From assembly GCA_015493625.1 (NCBI GenBank), contig WGCT01000320.1, positions 1-6,537 of the forward strand: a stretch of 6,537 bases of DNA, read 5' to 3'. The first letter of the stretch is position 1, and each line of letters opens with the position of its first letter. Below, piece by piece: positions 1 through 5,858 of the stretch. The DNA is from Draconibacterium sp. (lineage in GTDB: Bacteria > Bacteroidota > Bacteroidia > Bacteroidales > Prolixibacteraceae). Both the position numbers and the translations under genes were made by a program. Under the pieces are notes generated by a model that was given only the letters and a program-made list of their open reading frames with translations, was not told where the DNA came from and did no database searches.

Positions 1-38
1 ATAAGCTTTAATTTCAATCGATTTTAAAAAACAAGAAA

Positions 39-1052
39 ATGGGAAAAACATACAATTGGGCAGTTTTAGGTTGCGGGCACATTGCCGAAAAATTCAGTAC
101 CGATTTAAAACTTCTACGCAATGCGAAATTGTATGCAGCAGCTTCGCGCAATTTACAAAAAGCACAGAATTTTGCCGCCGAGTATGGCTTTGAAATGGCA
201 TATGGAAGTTACGAAGAGATGGTAGCCGACCCAAAAGTAGATATAGTTTATGTGGCTACACCGCACTCGCACCATCGCAACCACACACTACTTTGCCTGA
301 ATAACAAGAAGGCTGTTTTATGCGAAAAAGCTTTTGCCATGAACCAAAAAGAGGCAGAAGAGATGGTGGCAACTGCCAAAGAGAACAATACGTTTTTAAT
401 GGAGGCATTTTGGACAATGTTTCAACCCAGTTTTAATAAAGCAATGGAAATTATTAAATCGGGGGAGCTTGGGAAATTAAAAATTGTCCGTTCCGACTTT
501 GCGTTTCATGCTCCGTTCGATAAAACCAAACGGCTTTACAACATTAATTTGGGAGGAGGCTCGTTGCTCGACATTGGAATTTATCCGGTTTTTGCCGCAC
601 TTACTTCACTCGGAATTCCCGAAACAATTAAAACATTTGCCAATTTTAGCGAAACCGGTTCGGAGGAGAGCATCAGTATTATTTTTAAATATAAAGATGG
701 CGAAATGGCAAATCTCACATCGAGCTTTGCTGCGTATTCACCTGTACAAACCGAGTACTGGTGCGAAAAAGGGCACCTTACGTTAAATGCACGCTGGTTT
801 ACACCTACCGATATTACCATTTGGAAAGAGGGCGGCAGCGAAACTAAAATCCCAAACATGTTAAAAAATGGCTGGGGCTATCAATTCGAAGCTGCACATG
901 TAATGCAATGTTTAGATGAAGGCAAAATTGAAAGTGAAAAAATGAGTTGGAAAACTTCGCTTGATTTGATGAAAATTTTAGACCGTGTGCGCATCGATGC
1001 CGGAATATTTTTTCCAAAACACGATAAAAATTTATTTTCTGAAATGAAGTAA
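39..1052 (+). CDS. Gfo/Idh/MocA family NAD(P)-dependent oxidoreductase
   Basis: This 337-residue protein is a complete cytoplasmic dehydrogenase of the Gfo/Idh/MocA family. The N-terminal Rossmann fold (about residues 5-120) opens with the dinucleotide-binding motif G11-C-G13-H-I-A16. It carries VATPHSHH at 72-79 and the catalytic Glu-Lys pair at E96-K97. The C-terminal alpha/beta substrate domain has GGGSLLDIGIYP at 172-183, where D178 and Y182 sit at usual active-site positions. This second motif resembles dimeric dihydrodiol dehydrogenases and NADP-dependent D-xylose 1-dehydrogenases, so a sugar or trans-diol substrate is likely, but it cannot be fixed from sequence. The usual EKP is EKA here. 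The ATG is preceded in frame by a TAA at 9-11, and no earlier start lies between. The leader is A-rich with no Shine-Dalgarno sequence. A likely terminator overlaps the stop codon, so the gene probably ends its transcript; whether it begins one cannot be seen. The family is secure and the substrate unknown. Confidence 0.93.
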   Translation: MGKTYNWAVLGCGHIAEKFSTDLKLLRNAKLYAAASRNLQKAQNFAAEYGFEMAYGSYEEMVADPKVDIVYVATPHSHHRNHTLLCLNNKKAVLCEKAFAMNQKEAEEMVATAKENNTFLMEAFWTMFQPSFNKAMEIIKSGELGKLKIVRSDFAFHAPFDKTKRLYNINLGGGSLLDIGIYPVFAALTSLGIPETIKTFANFSETGSEESISIIFKYKDGEMANLTSSFAAYSPVQTEYWCEKGHLTLNARWFTPTDITIWKEGGSETKIPNMLKNGWGYQFEAAHVMQCLDEGKIESEKMSWKTSLDLMKILDRVRIDAGIFFPKHDKNLFSEMK

Positions 1053-1076
1053 CAATACTTCGTTAAATTTTTGTTT
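1043..1076 (+). terminator. Likely intrinsic terminator overlapping the oxidoreductase stop codon
   Basis: The arms 1043-1051 and 1056-1064 form a 9-bp stem with one G-U pair and the tetraloop ACAA. It is followed after three A's by TTTTTGTTT at 1068-1076. The 5' arm contains the last codons and the start of the TAA stop at 1050-1052, so the coding end doubles as terminator stem. The stem is AT-rich and of moderate strength. Its position, right after a plus-strand gene that faces a convergent gene, supports the call. Confidence 0.5.
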
Positions 1077-1077
1077 C

Positions 1078-1093
1078 TCGCAAAGTCGCAAAG
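1078..1093. repeat. Tandem 8-bp direct repeat (TCGCAAAG twice)
   Basis: TCGCAAAG occurs twice head to tail at 1078-1085 and 1086-1093, in the convergent gap between the oxidoreductase and the aldehyde dehydrogenase. It sits just after the terminator T-tract. Short CGCAAAG-type tandem repeats are, from memory, common between genes in Bacteroidota, so this may be a minimal two-unit copy. No function is implied. A partly similar stretch, CTCGCAAGACG, lies at 2798-2808. Confidence 0.55.
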
Positions 1094-1218
1094 GTCTGAT
1101 TTTTAGCAAATTACGACAATCACTTTATGTCTTATAATTCTCTGTTTATGAGATGTTTATAAAAATGTACCGAACCATTAAAATAATACACACAACTAAA
1201 ATAGCTTTTCCTCCCTAT

Positions 1219-2595
1219 TTAAATAATTCTCTTTATTAGTTTAAAATGCTTGTAAGGCGCATATCTAAGCGGAATATCAATCCAGGTTGGAGTGGTTACA
1301 ATTGCCCGCTGATTGCTAAAAGCGAGGAAACTTTCGTGCCCGTGGTATTTGCCCAGTCCACTGTTACCAACACCTCCAAAAGGCAGCTTATGGTTGGCAA
1401 TGTGCATCAGCGTATCGTTTATGCACCCGCCCCCCGATGTGGTTTTTGCAAGTACATCTTCGGCATTTTTATTTTTGCCGAAATAGTAAAATGCCAACGG
1501 CTTTTCATTTTTATTGATGTAATTTACCACCTCATCAATTGTTTCGAAAGTTATTACCGGTAGCAGTGGCCCGAAAATCTCTTCGCCCATTATTGGGTAA
1601 TCGGGTTGTACATTATCGATAATTGTTGGTGCAATATAACGCTCGTTTTTATTGGTTTTGCCTCCAAATATAATGTCGCCGTGTTTCATTAATCCGGTAA
1701 TCCGGTCGAATGCTTTGTCGTTAATAATACGAGCAAAATGCTTGTTTCCCTGAATATCCTTTCCAAGCATCTCTTCAATGTATTTTCCTATTTTCCCGAT
1801 TAGTTCGTTCTTAATTGAACGGTGTGCAAACAGGTAGTCGGGAGCAATACAGGTTTGCCCGGCGTTAATTGTTTTTCCCCACGCAATTCGTTTGGCGGCA
1901 ACATCAATATTGGCATCTTTATCGACAATACAGGGGCTTTTCCCGCCCAGTTCCAACACAACAGGAGTAAGATTTTCGGCAGCAGCCCGCATTACAACCT
2001 TCCCAACAGTCGGGCTTCCTGTAAAGAAGATAATATCAAATTTCTGTTCAAACAAAATTGTATTTACCTCTCTTCCTCCCTGCACAACATCGATGTATTC
2101 CGAATCGAAAGTATCCTGAATAATTTGTTGCATAACAAGGGCTATATTTTTTGCATAATCCGATGGTTTCAGTATGGAACAAACTCCGGCCGAAATTGCG
2201 CCCACCAATGAGTTCATTAAAAGATGAAACGGATAGTTCCAGGGAGCAACAATTAACGCAACACCAAGCGGTTCGTAAATAATTTTGCTCGATGAAGGGA
2301 ACAAATGCAAAGGTGTTTTTACCCGTTTTGGTTTTGCCCATTTTCGCAAATGCTTTATGTGGTTGTCTATTTCGCTAAGTACAATGCTTGTTTCGGTGAG
2401 GTACGTCTCTTCCGCCGATTTATGAAGGTCATTCCAAAGTGCATCGGCAATATTCTGTTCGTTTTTCAGAATAACAGCTTTAAACTTTTTTAAAGCATTC
2501 AACCTAAAATTTATCGATTTTGTTTGTTGCGAGTTAAAAAAATTACGCTGATTCTTTACTATCCGCTCAATCTTCTCTCTTGATGTAGTTTCCAT
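1219..2595 (-). CDS. Aldehyde dehydrogenase, class 3-like (NAD(P)-dependent)
   Basis: This 458-residue enzyme is a full-length member of the aldehyde dehydrogenase superfamily. It should oxidise an aldehyde to the acid with NAD(P)+ by way of a cysteine thioester. The catalytic set is complete: PWNYP with N120, cofactor-binding KPSD with K143, FTGSPTVG at 191-198, LELGGKSP with general base E215, the nucleophile C249 in GQTC, and EEIFGP with E339 and F341. The length of about 450-460 residues and the C-terminal RYAPY segment (444-448) fit class 3 enzymes, which act on medium- and long-chain aliphatic or aromatic aldehydes, rather than the longer class 1/2 proteins. No transmembrane anchor is obvious after the basic tail, so it is probably soluble. 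It reads from ATG at 2595, is transcribed alone, diverges from the epimerase gene and converges on the oxidoreductase gene. Family and completeness are secure; the natural substrate is not known. Confidence 0.95.
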   Translation of the reverse strand: METTSREKIERIVKNQRNFFNSQQTKSINFRLNALKKFKAVILKNEQNIADALWNDLHKSAEETYLTETSIVLSEIDNHIKHLRKWAKPKRVKTPLHLFPSSSKIIYEPLGVALIVAPWNYPFHLLMNSLVGAISAGVCSILKPSDYAKNIALVMQQIIQDTFDSEYIDVVQGGREVNTILFEQKFDIIFFTGSPTVGKVVMRAAAENLTPVVLELGGKSPCIVDKDANIDVAAKRIAWGKTINAGQTCIAPDYLFAHRSIKNELIGKIGKYIEEMLGKDIQGNKHFARIINDKAFDRITGLMKHGDIIFGGKTNKNERYIAPTIIDNVQPDYPIMGEEIFGPLLPVITFETIDEVVNYINKNEKPLAFYYFGKNKNAEDVLAKTTSGGGCINDTLMHIANHKLPFGGVGNSGLGKYHGHESFLAFSNQRAIVTTPTWIDIPLRYAPYKHFKLIKRII

Positions 2596-2674
2596 AATTT
2601 GTTTCTATTTTTTACGCCCCTCAAAATGCGCCATTGTACTGTAAATTCACAAAACTTTTTATTGCTGAATGTTA

Positions 2675-2705
2675 TAAAGTTACGCAGTAAAAGTAGTGAT
2701 GCAAA
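2675..2705 (-). promoter_or_regulatory. Candidate Bacteroidota promoter for the aldehyde dehydrogenase
   Basis: Read on the minus strand, TTTG (2705-2702) is followed after 19 bp by TAACTTTA (2682-2675). The Bacteroidota consensus is TTTG at -33 and TAnnTTTG at -7, so only the final G is missing. Transcription would begin near 2668 and leave a leader of about 70 bases. In such AT-rich sequence near matches arise by chance, so the call is tentative. Confidence 0.35.
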
Positions 2706-2717
2706 AACAGATGTACA

Positions 2718-2731
2718 ATAACAAATGTTAT
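2718..2731. promoter_or_regulatory. 14-bp palindrome, possible operator (ATAACA-AA-TGTTAT)
   Basis: The two 6-bp half-sites are perfect inverted copies with a 2-bp spacer. This shape suits a dimeric DNA-binding regulator. It lies about 130 bp upstream of the aldehyde dehydrogenase start codon and about 57 bp upstream of the start site predicted from the promoter at 2675-2705. The same half-site recurs at 2669-2675, 3033-3039 and 3061-3067. I cannot assign it to a known regulator. Confidence 0.35.
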
Positions 2732-2754
2732 CATATTTATCGTTTATACTCAAA
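2722..2754 (-). promoter_or_regulatory. Alternative candidate promoter for the aldehyde dehydrogenase
   Basis: On the minus strand TTTG (2754-2751) precedes AACATTTG (2729-2722) with 21 bp between. This is one mismatch from TAnnTTTG. Its -7 element lies inside the palindrome at 2718-2731 and its -33 element overlaps the left arm of the inverted repeat at 2745-2780, so a protein on either dyad would cover it. It competes with the candidate at 2675-2705; at most one need be real. Confidence 0.25.
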
Positions 2755-2780
2755 CCGAAAAGCTATTGGGATTGAGTATA
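2745..2780. repeat. Perfect 9-bp inverted repeat with 18-bp spacer
   Basis: TATACTCAA at 2745-2753 is matched exactly by TTGAGTATA at 2772-2780. Inside the arms CC at 2755-2756 can pair with GG at 2769-2770 after one mismatch, so a hairpin is possible on either strand. No T-tract follows directly, which argues against a terminator. It may be a protein-binding site with half-sites 27 bp apart, centre to centre, in the divergent promoter region. Confidence 0.45.
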
Positions 2781-3030
2781 TTCATTAAAACAAATCTCTC
2801 GCAAGACGTTTTTCTATAAATTTCCTGAATTCTCCGGCTAAAATAAAGAAGTATTGTTAGGCAAGCAAACACCCTGATTTTTCACCAAAATGCAACTTCT
2901 CGCATCCATCGAAAACCATTTCATACAACATCAGGCACTTCGGTATCTTCTATTGCTTCTATTTTATAGTTTCCGGTGTGTGAAAGCAAAATTTGCAGAC
3001 ATTCAACCTAAATATTGTAATTATAAAAAT

Positions 3031-3069
3031 AGATGTTATTTTTATTGTTACGTTTCCGGAATAACATTT
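3031..3069 (+). promoter_or_regulatory. Inverted repeat / leader hairpin ahead of the epimerase gene
   Basis: ATGTTATT at 3033-3040 and AATAACAT at 3060-3067 are perfect inverted copies. G-U and A-U pairs on both sides could lengthen the RNA stem to about 12 pairs (3031-3042 with 3058-3069) around a loop of roughly 15 bases. It ends 21 bases before the epimerase ATG, so it would not cover the start codon itself. It may be a DNA dyad for a regulator, a leader hairpin affecting transcript stability, or chance in AT-rich DNA. Confidence 0.35.
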
Positions 3070-3090
3070 TATTGAAATAAACTGGCGAAA

Positions 3091-4305
3091 ATGATACAGA
3101 AGAAGTTAATCGAAAACTTATTAATTGAAAACAAAAAAGAGCTTAAAAACATTCTGGAGTTTTGGGTAGAAAAATCGGTAGATAATAAAAATGGAGGTTT
3201 TGTTGGGCAGATAAGTAAAAAGGGAGAACCGGTTAACGAAGCTGAAAAGGGGTTAATATTAAACGCCCGTATATTATGGACTTTTTCGAGAGCATATCGT
3301 TTTTGTGGCAATAAAAAATACCTGCAACTGGCCAAAAGAGCTTATGGTTATTTTATCGATTATTTTTGGGACAAAAAGAATGGAGGAGTGTTTTGGGCTG
3401 TCGATTTTTGCGGCAACGTTACCAGCAACCGAAAGCAGATTTATGGCCAGGCATTTGGAATTTATGCACTTTCAGAATATTATCGGGCCACAGGGAATAA
3501 AGAGAGCCTGAATTATTCTATTGAAATATTTCGATTGATTGAGACGCACAGTTTCGACAAAAAATACGGGGGATATATTGAAGCTTTTACTACAGACTGG
3601 AAAACACTGACCGACTTTCGGTTAAGTGAAAAAGATGCAAATTATCCCAAAAGTATGAACACTCATCTGCACATTCTCGAATCCTATTCAAACTTATACC
3701 GGGTATGGAAAAACGACGCATTAAAAAAGCAAATAACCGAGTTAATTCATAATTTTCTGAACCATATTATACATTCCGAGACTCATCATTTCTCTCTTTT
3801 TTTTGAAAGAGACTGGAGCGTTCCATTAAATCTGATTTCATACGGACACGATATTGAGGGGGCGTGGTTAATAAACGAAGCGGCCAGAGTGATTGACAAT
3901 AACGAGCTTTTTGCAAAAACAAAAAAGAGAACAAAGAAGATGGTCGATGCTGTTTTAGAAGAGGGGATGTCTCCGGATGGGGTATCGGTAATTTATGAAA
4001 AAAATGAAGACTCGGGAGAATACAACAAAGAGCGTCACTGGTGGGTGCAGGCCGAAGCAATGGTTGGGCTACTCGATGCATTTAATAATAGTGGCAATAA
4101 AGTATATTTTGAAACTTATCAACGCGTCTGGAGTTTTATAAAGAATACGATTATCGATTACGAAAACGGAGGGTGGTACGATGTTATTGAAGAAGATGGA
4201 ACCGTTCAGGACACCGGGCTAAAAGGCGGTTTTTGGGTCTGTCCCTATCATAACTCACGTGCACTAATTGAGACCTTTTTACTTCTCGAAAAATTAAGCA
4301 AGTAG
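3091..4305 (+). CDS. Cellobiose (mannobiose) 2-epimerase, AGE family
   Basis: This 404-residue protein belongs to the N-acylglucosamine 2-epimerase superfamily and matches the cellobiose 2-epimerase branch. Such enzymes interconvert the reducing-end glucose and mannose of beta-1,4 disaccharides such as cellobiose, lactose and mannobiose. The fold is a cytoplasmic (alpha/alpha)6 barrel, and no signal peptide is present. Visible motifs are the early NAR with R60, NTHLHILE (190-197, H192 and H194), YGHDIE (251-256) with H253 and E256, RHWWVQAEA (315-323) with W318 and E322, and CPYHNSR (384-390) with H387. From the family, H253 and H387 correspond to the two catalytic histidines. The ATG is fixed by an in-frame TGA at 3073-3075; a purine-rich GGCGAAA precedes it. 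It stands alone, diverging from the aldehyde dehydrogenase, without the mannosyl-glucose phosphorylase, mannanase or SusCD genes that often flank such enzymes. The family is sure and the disaccharide specificity probable. Confidence 0.9.
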   Translation: MIQKKLIENLLIENKKELKNILEFWVEKSVDNKNGGFVGQISKKGEPVNEAEKGLILNARILWTFSRAYRFCGNKKYLQLAKRAYGYFIDYFWDKKNGGVFWAVDFCGNVTSNRKQIYGQAFGIYALSEYYRATGNKESLNYSIEIFRLIETHSFDKKYGGYIEAFTTDWKTLTDFRLSEKDANYPKSMNTHLHILESYSNLYRVWKNDALKKQITELIHNFLNHIIHSETHHFSLFFERDWSVPLNLISYGHDIEGAWLINEAARVIDNNELFAKTKKRTKKMVDAVLEEGMSPDGVSVIYEKNEDSGEYNKERHWWVQAEAMVGLLDAFNNSGNKVYFETYQRVWSFIKNTIIDYENGGWYDVIEEDGTVQDTGLKGGFWVCPYHNSRALIETFLLLEKLSK

Positions 4306-4387
4306 TTTGCAGGATTATATTAAAATGTTTTTCGGAGATTTGTTATACCCATTCAGAAATATTTACGTTTAGCGGAAATAACTGTCT

Positions 4388-5101
4388 CTATTCAGAAATT
4401 AAATCGCGAATAACAACACTGCTGACAAAACAGCCAAACACTGCCGGCATATACGAAATTGTTCCAACAGTAGATTTTTTATTTCTCCCCTCTTCAATAC
4501 GAACAGCCGCTTCAGGAACATCTTCGGGAGAAAAAACCACTTTAAATCCTTTTTTTATTCCCAGCTTCGAGAGGCGTTTTCGCAACATTCGGGCAAGTTT
4601 ACAATTGTACGATTTCGAAATATCGGCAACCTTAATCATCGACGGGTCGATTTTCCCGCCCGCTCCCATCGAACTCACCAATTTTATTTTCTGTTGCATT
4701 ACATTATTAATTAGCGACACTTTGGGCGAGAGTGTATCAATGGCATCGACAATATAGTCGAAGGATTGACTATTTACCAGCTCTGTAATTTTTTCCTCTT
4801 TAATATAATCGGTAACAAGTGTAAGTTTCACCTCCGGATTTATATCGATAAACCGCCTCGCAAGCACCTCTGTTTTTGTTTTTCCAACCGTACTTATAAG
4901 GGCTGGCAGTTGCCTGTTCCTGTTCGAAGAGTCGATTGCATCGCCATCAACAAGGGTGAGTTTTCCAATACCTGCACGGCACAACTGTTCGGCTGCATAA
5001 GCGCCAACACCGCCAAGCCCCACCACCAAAACATTAGCTTGTTGTAATTTATTTAGTTTCTCCGGGCCAAGCAACAGCCCGGTTCGTTCCATCCAATCCA
5101 T
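4388..5101 (-). CDS. tcdA: tRNA threonylcarbamoyladenosine dehydratase (TcdA)
   Basis: This 237-residue protein is of the ThiF/MoeB/E1-like family and of the TcdA (CsdL/YgdL) type. TcdA uses ATP to dehydrate t6A at position 37 of ANN-decoding tRNAs to its cyclic form. The nucleotide-binding loop is G28-L-G30-G31-V-G33, followed by VDGD (51-54), the SNRNRQ motif with R61 and R63, K74, and the VDAID segment with D119 and D122. SSMGAGGKIDPS (143-154) is characteristic of the TcdA branch. There are no paired CxxC zinc motifs and no rhodanese domain, which argues against MoeB. E. coli TcdA is about 268 residues, so the C-terminal part is shorter here, as is usual in Bacteroidota. It is last in an apparent operon, 36 bp after the TatD-family gene, and ends in TAG. 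M4 is a possible alternative start but the first ATG fits the family better. Confidence 0.93.
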   Translation of the reverse strand: MDWMERTGLLLGPEKLNKLQQANVLVVGLGGVGAYAAEQLCRAGIGKLTLVDGDAIDSSNRNRQLPALISTVGKTKTEVLARRFIDINPEVKLTLVTDYIKEEKITELVNSQSFDYIVDAIDTLSPKVSLINNVMQQKIKLVSSMGAGGKIDPSMIKVADISKSYNCKLARMLRKRLSKLGIKKGFKVVFSPEDVPEAAVRIEEGRNKKSTVGTISYMPAVFGCFVSSVVIRDLISE

Positions 5102-5137
5102 AGCTTACAAAGTAAAAAGGAAATTGTTAAAAAATGG

Positions 5138-5824
5138 TTATTCAAACGAATTCACCATAATATTTTCGATTCGGTTAAAGTTCTGCCAAACTGATTTTTT
5201 AAAATCGTCGGCAGTTATATTCTTCATTTGTGCTCCTTTCCGGTAAACTTCTCTAATATCGCCATCAAATTCGTCGGTTTCAATAAATATTTTTTCGAGA
5301 GGCAGCGAACTGAATGATTCTGCTACTTTCGGTCTGTTTTTTAAAAGTGCTTCACCAAAAGAGAAAAAGAGGCCGCGTTTTTCTAATGCTCTTGTTATCT
5401 CGACTCCTCCATTGTACCCGTGTAAAATCCAGTCGCATTCAGGATGCATTTTATCGTGCAACTCCACTATTTCGTTCCACGCTTTTACACAGTGAATAAT
5501 CAACGGTTTTCGAAACTCTTCGGCCATAAAAGCCTGCGCTTCGAAAACCCGCTTTTGCTCATCGAATTCGGGACGGGTTTTATCTAACCCACACTCTCCA
5601 ATCATAACAACATGGTCAAGCTCGAGCGCATCTTCAACTAAATTCAGTTGTAAATTGTTATTGGCCAACCCTTTTAAAAACCAAGGATGCAATCCAACCG
5701 AATAAAAATTCCGCCCCGTAAATCCCACTATTTCTGCGCCCGGAAAAATATTCTGTACAGTTACAACTCCGGCATCTTTTTTTGCTGAATGAGTATGAAT
5801 ATCGATATATGGAATTGCAACCAT
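5138..5824 (-). CDS. TatD family metal-dependent hydrolase
   Basis: This 228-residue protein is a TatD-type amidohydrolase-fold enzyme, expected to be a cytoplasmic TIM barrel with a two-metal site. Members studied elsewhere are DNases or exonucleases, but the substrate of this short form is not established. All usual metal ligands are present: H10 and H12 in DIHTH, E77 in GECGLD, H111 in IIHC, H135 in LHGY, and D184 in ETD. GLHPWF with H46 is also typical. At 228 residues it is shorter than the usual 255-265, a reduction often seen in Bacteroidota. It starts at ATG 5824, 34 bp after elbB, and is followed by tcdA after 36 bp with no terminator between, so co-transcription is likely. The symbol tatD is withheld because this branch diverges from the E. 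coli protein. Confidence 0.9.
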   Translation of the reverse strand: MVAIPYIDIHTHSAKKDAGVVTVQNIFPGAEIVGFTGRNFYSVGLHPWFLKGLANNNLQLNLVEDALELDHVVMIGECGLDKTRPEFDEQKRVFEAQAFMAEEFRKPLIIHCVKAWNEIVELHDKMHPECDWILHGYNGGVEITRALEKRGLFFSFGEALLKNRPKVAESFSSLPLEKIFIETDEFDGDIREVYRKGAQMKNITADDFKKSVWQNFNRIENIMVNSFE

Positions 5825-5858
5825 TAAAATACTGAAACGCTATTAATAAATATTGGTA

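Larger units (their letters stand above)
2596..3090. other. Divergent intergenic region with dyad elements, no credible gene
   Basis: These 495 bp separate the start codons of the aldehyde dehydrogenase (minus strand) and the epimerase (plus strand). The region is very AT-rich, and I find no reading frame with family resemblance or a plausible start. It holds two candidate Bacteroidota promoters for the dehydrogenase, a 14-bp palindrome at 2718-2731, a 9-bp inverted repeat at 2745-2780, and a 39-base hairpin at 3031-3069. The stretch 2800-2990 shows nothing I can name. The gap is long for a bacterium and is the main regulatory candidate of the window. Confidence 0.7.

Noticed and set aside
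484..859. Frames of 92 and 100 codons on both strands inside the oxidoreductase gene
   Set aside because: They lie within a gene with clear family motifs in another frame and show no motif of their own. The overlapping frames inside the aldehyde dehydrogenase, epimerase, tcdA, TatD-family and elbB genes were rejected for the same reason.
2921..3007. A minus-strand 28-codon stretch ending in a protein-like acidic tail (IEAIEDTEVPDVV), perhaps the remnant of a lost gene
   Set aside because: It has an in-frame stop on both sides, no ATG start and no recognisable family, and it is too short to call a pseudogene.
3049..3056. TACGTTTC as a -7 promoter element for the epimerase
   Set aside because: It is one mismatch from TAnnTTTG, but there is no TTTG at the matching upstream distance. 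I found no convincing promoter for this gene.
2890..3075. A 61-codon plus-strand reading frame upstream of the epimerase
   Set aside because: Its composition is unlike a protein family (rich in Tyr, Phe, Leu and Cys), it has no ribosome-binding context, and it runs through the hairpin region. It is probably a chance frame.
4299..4311. A GCAAG-TAG-TTTGC hairpin over the epimerase stop codon as a terminator
   Set aside because: Only 4-5 pairs are possible and no T-tract follows directly.
4360..4380. An imperfect hairpin (TATTTACG, loop TTTAG, CGGAAATA) between the convergent epimerase and tcdA genes, as a bidirectional terminator
   Set aside because: It has an internal mismatch, only 7 of 8 pairs, a weak AT-rich stem and no proper T-tract on either side.
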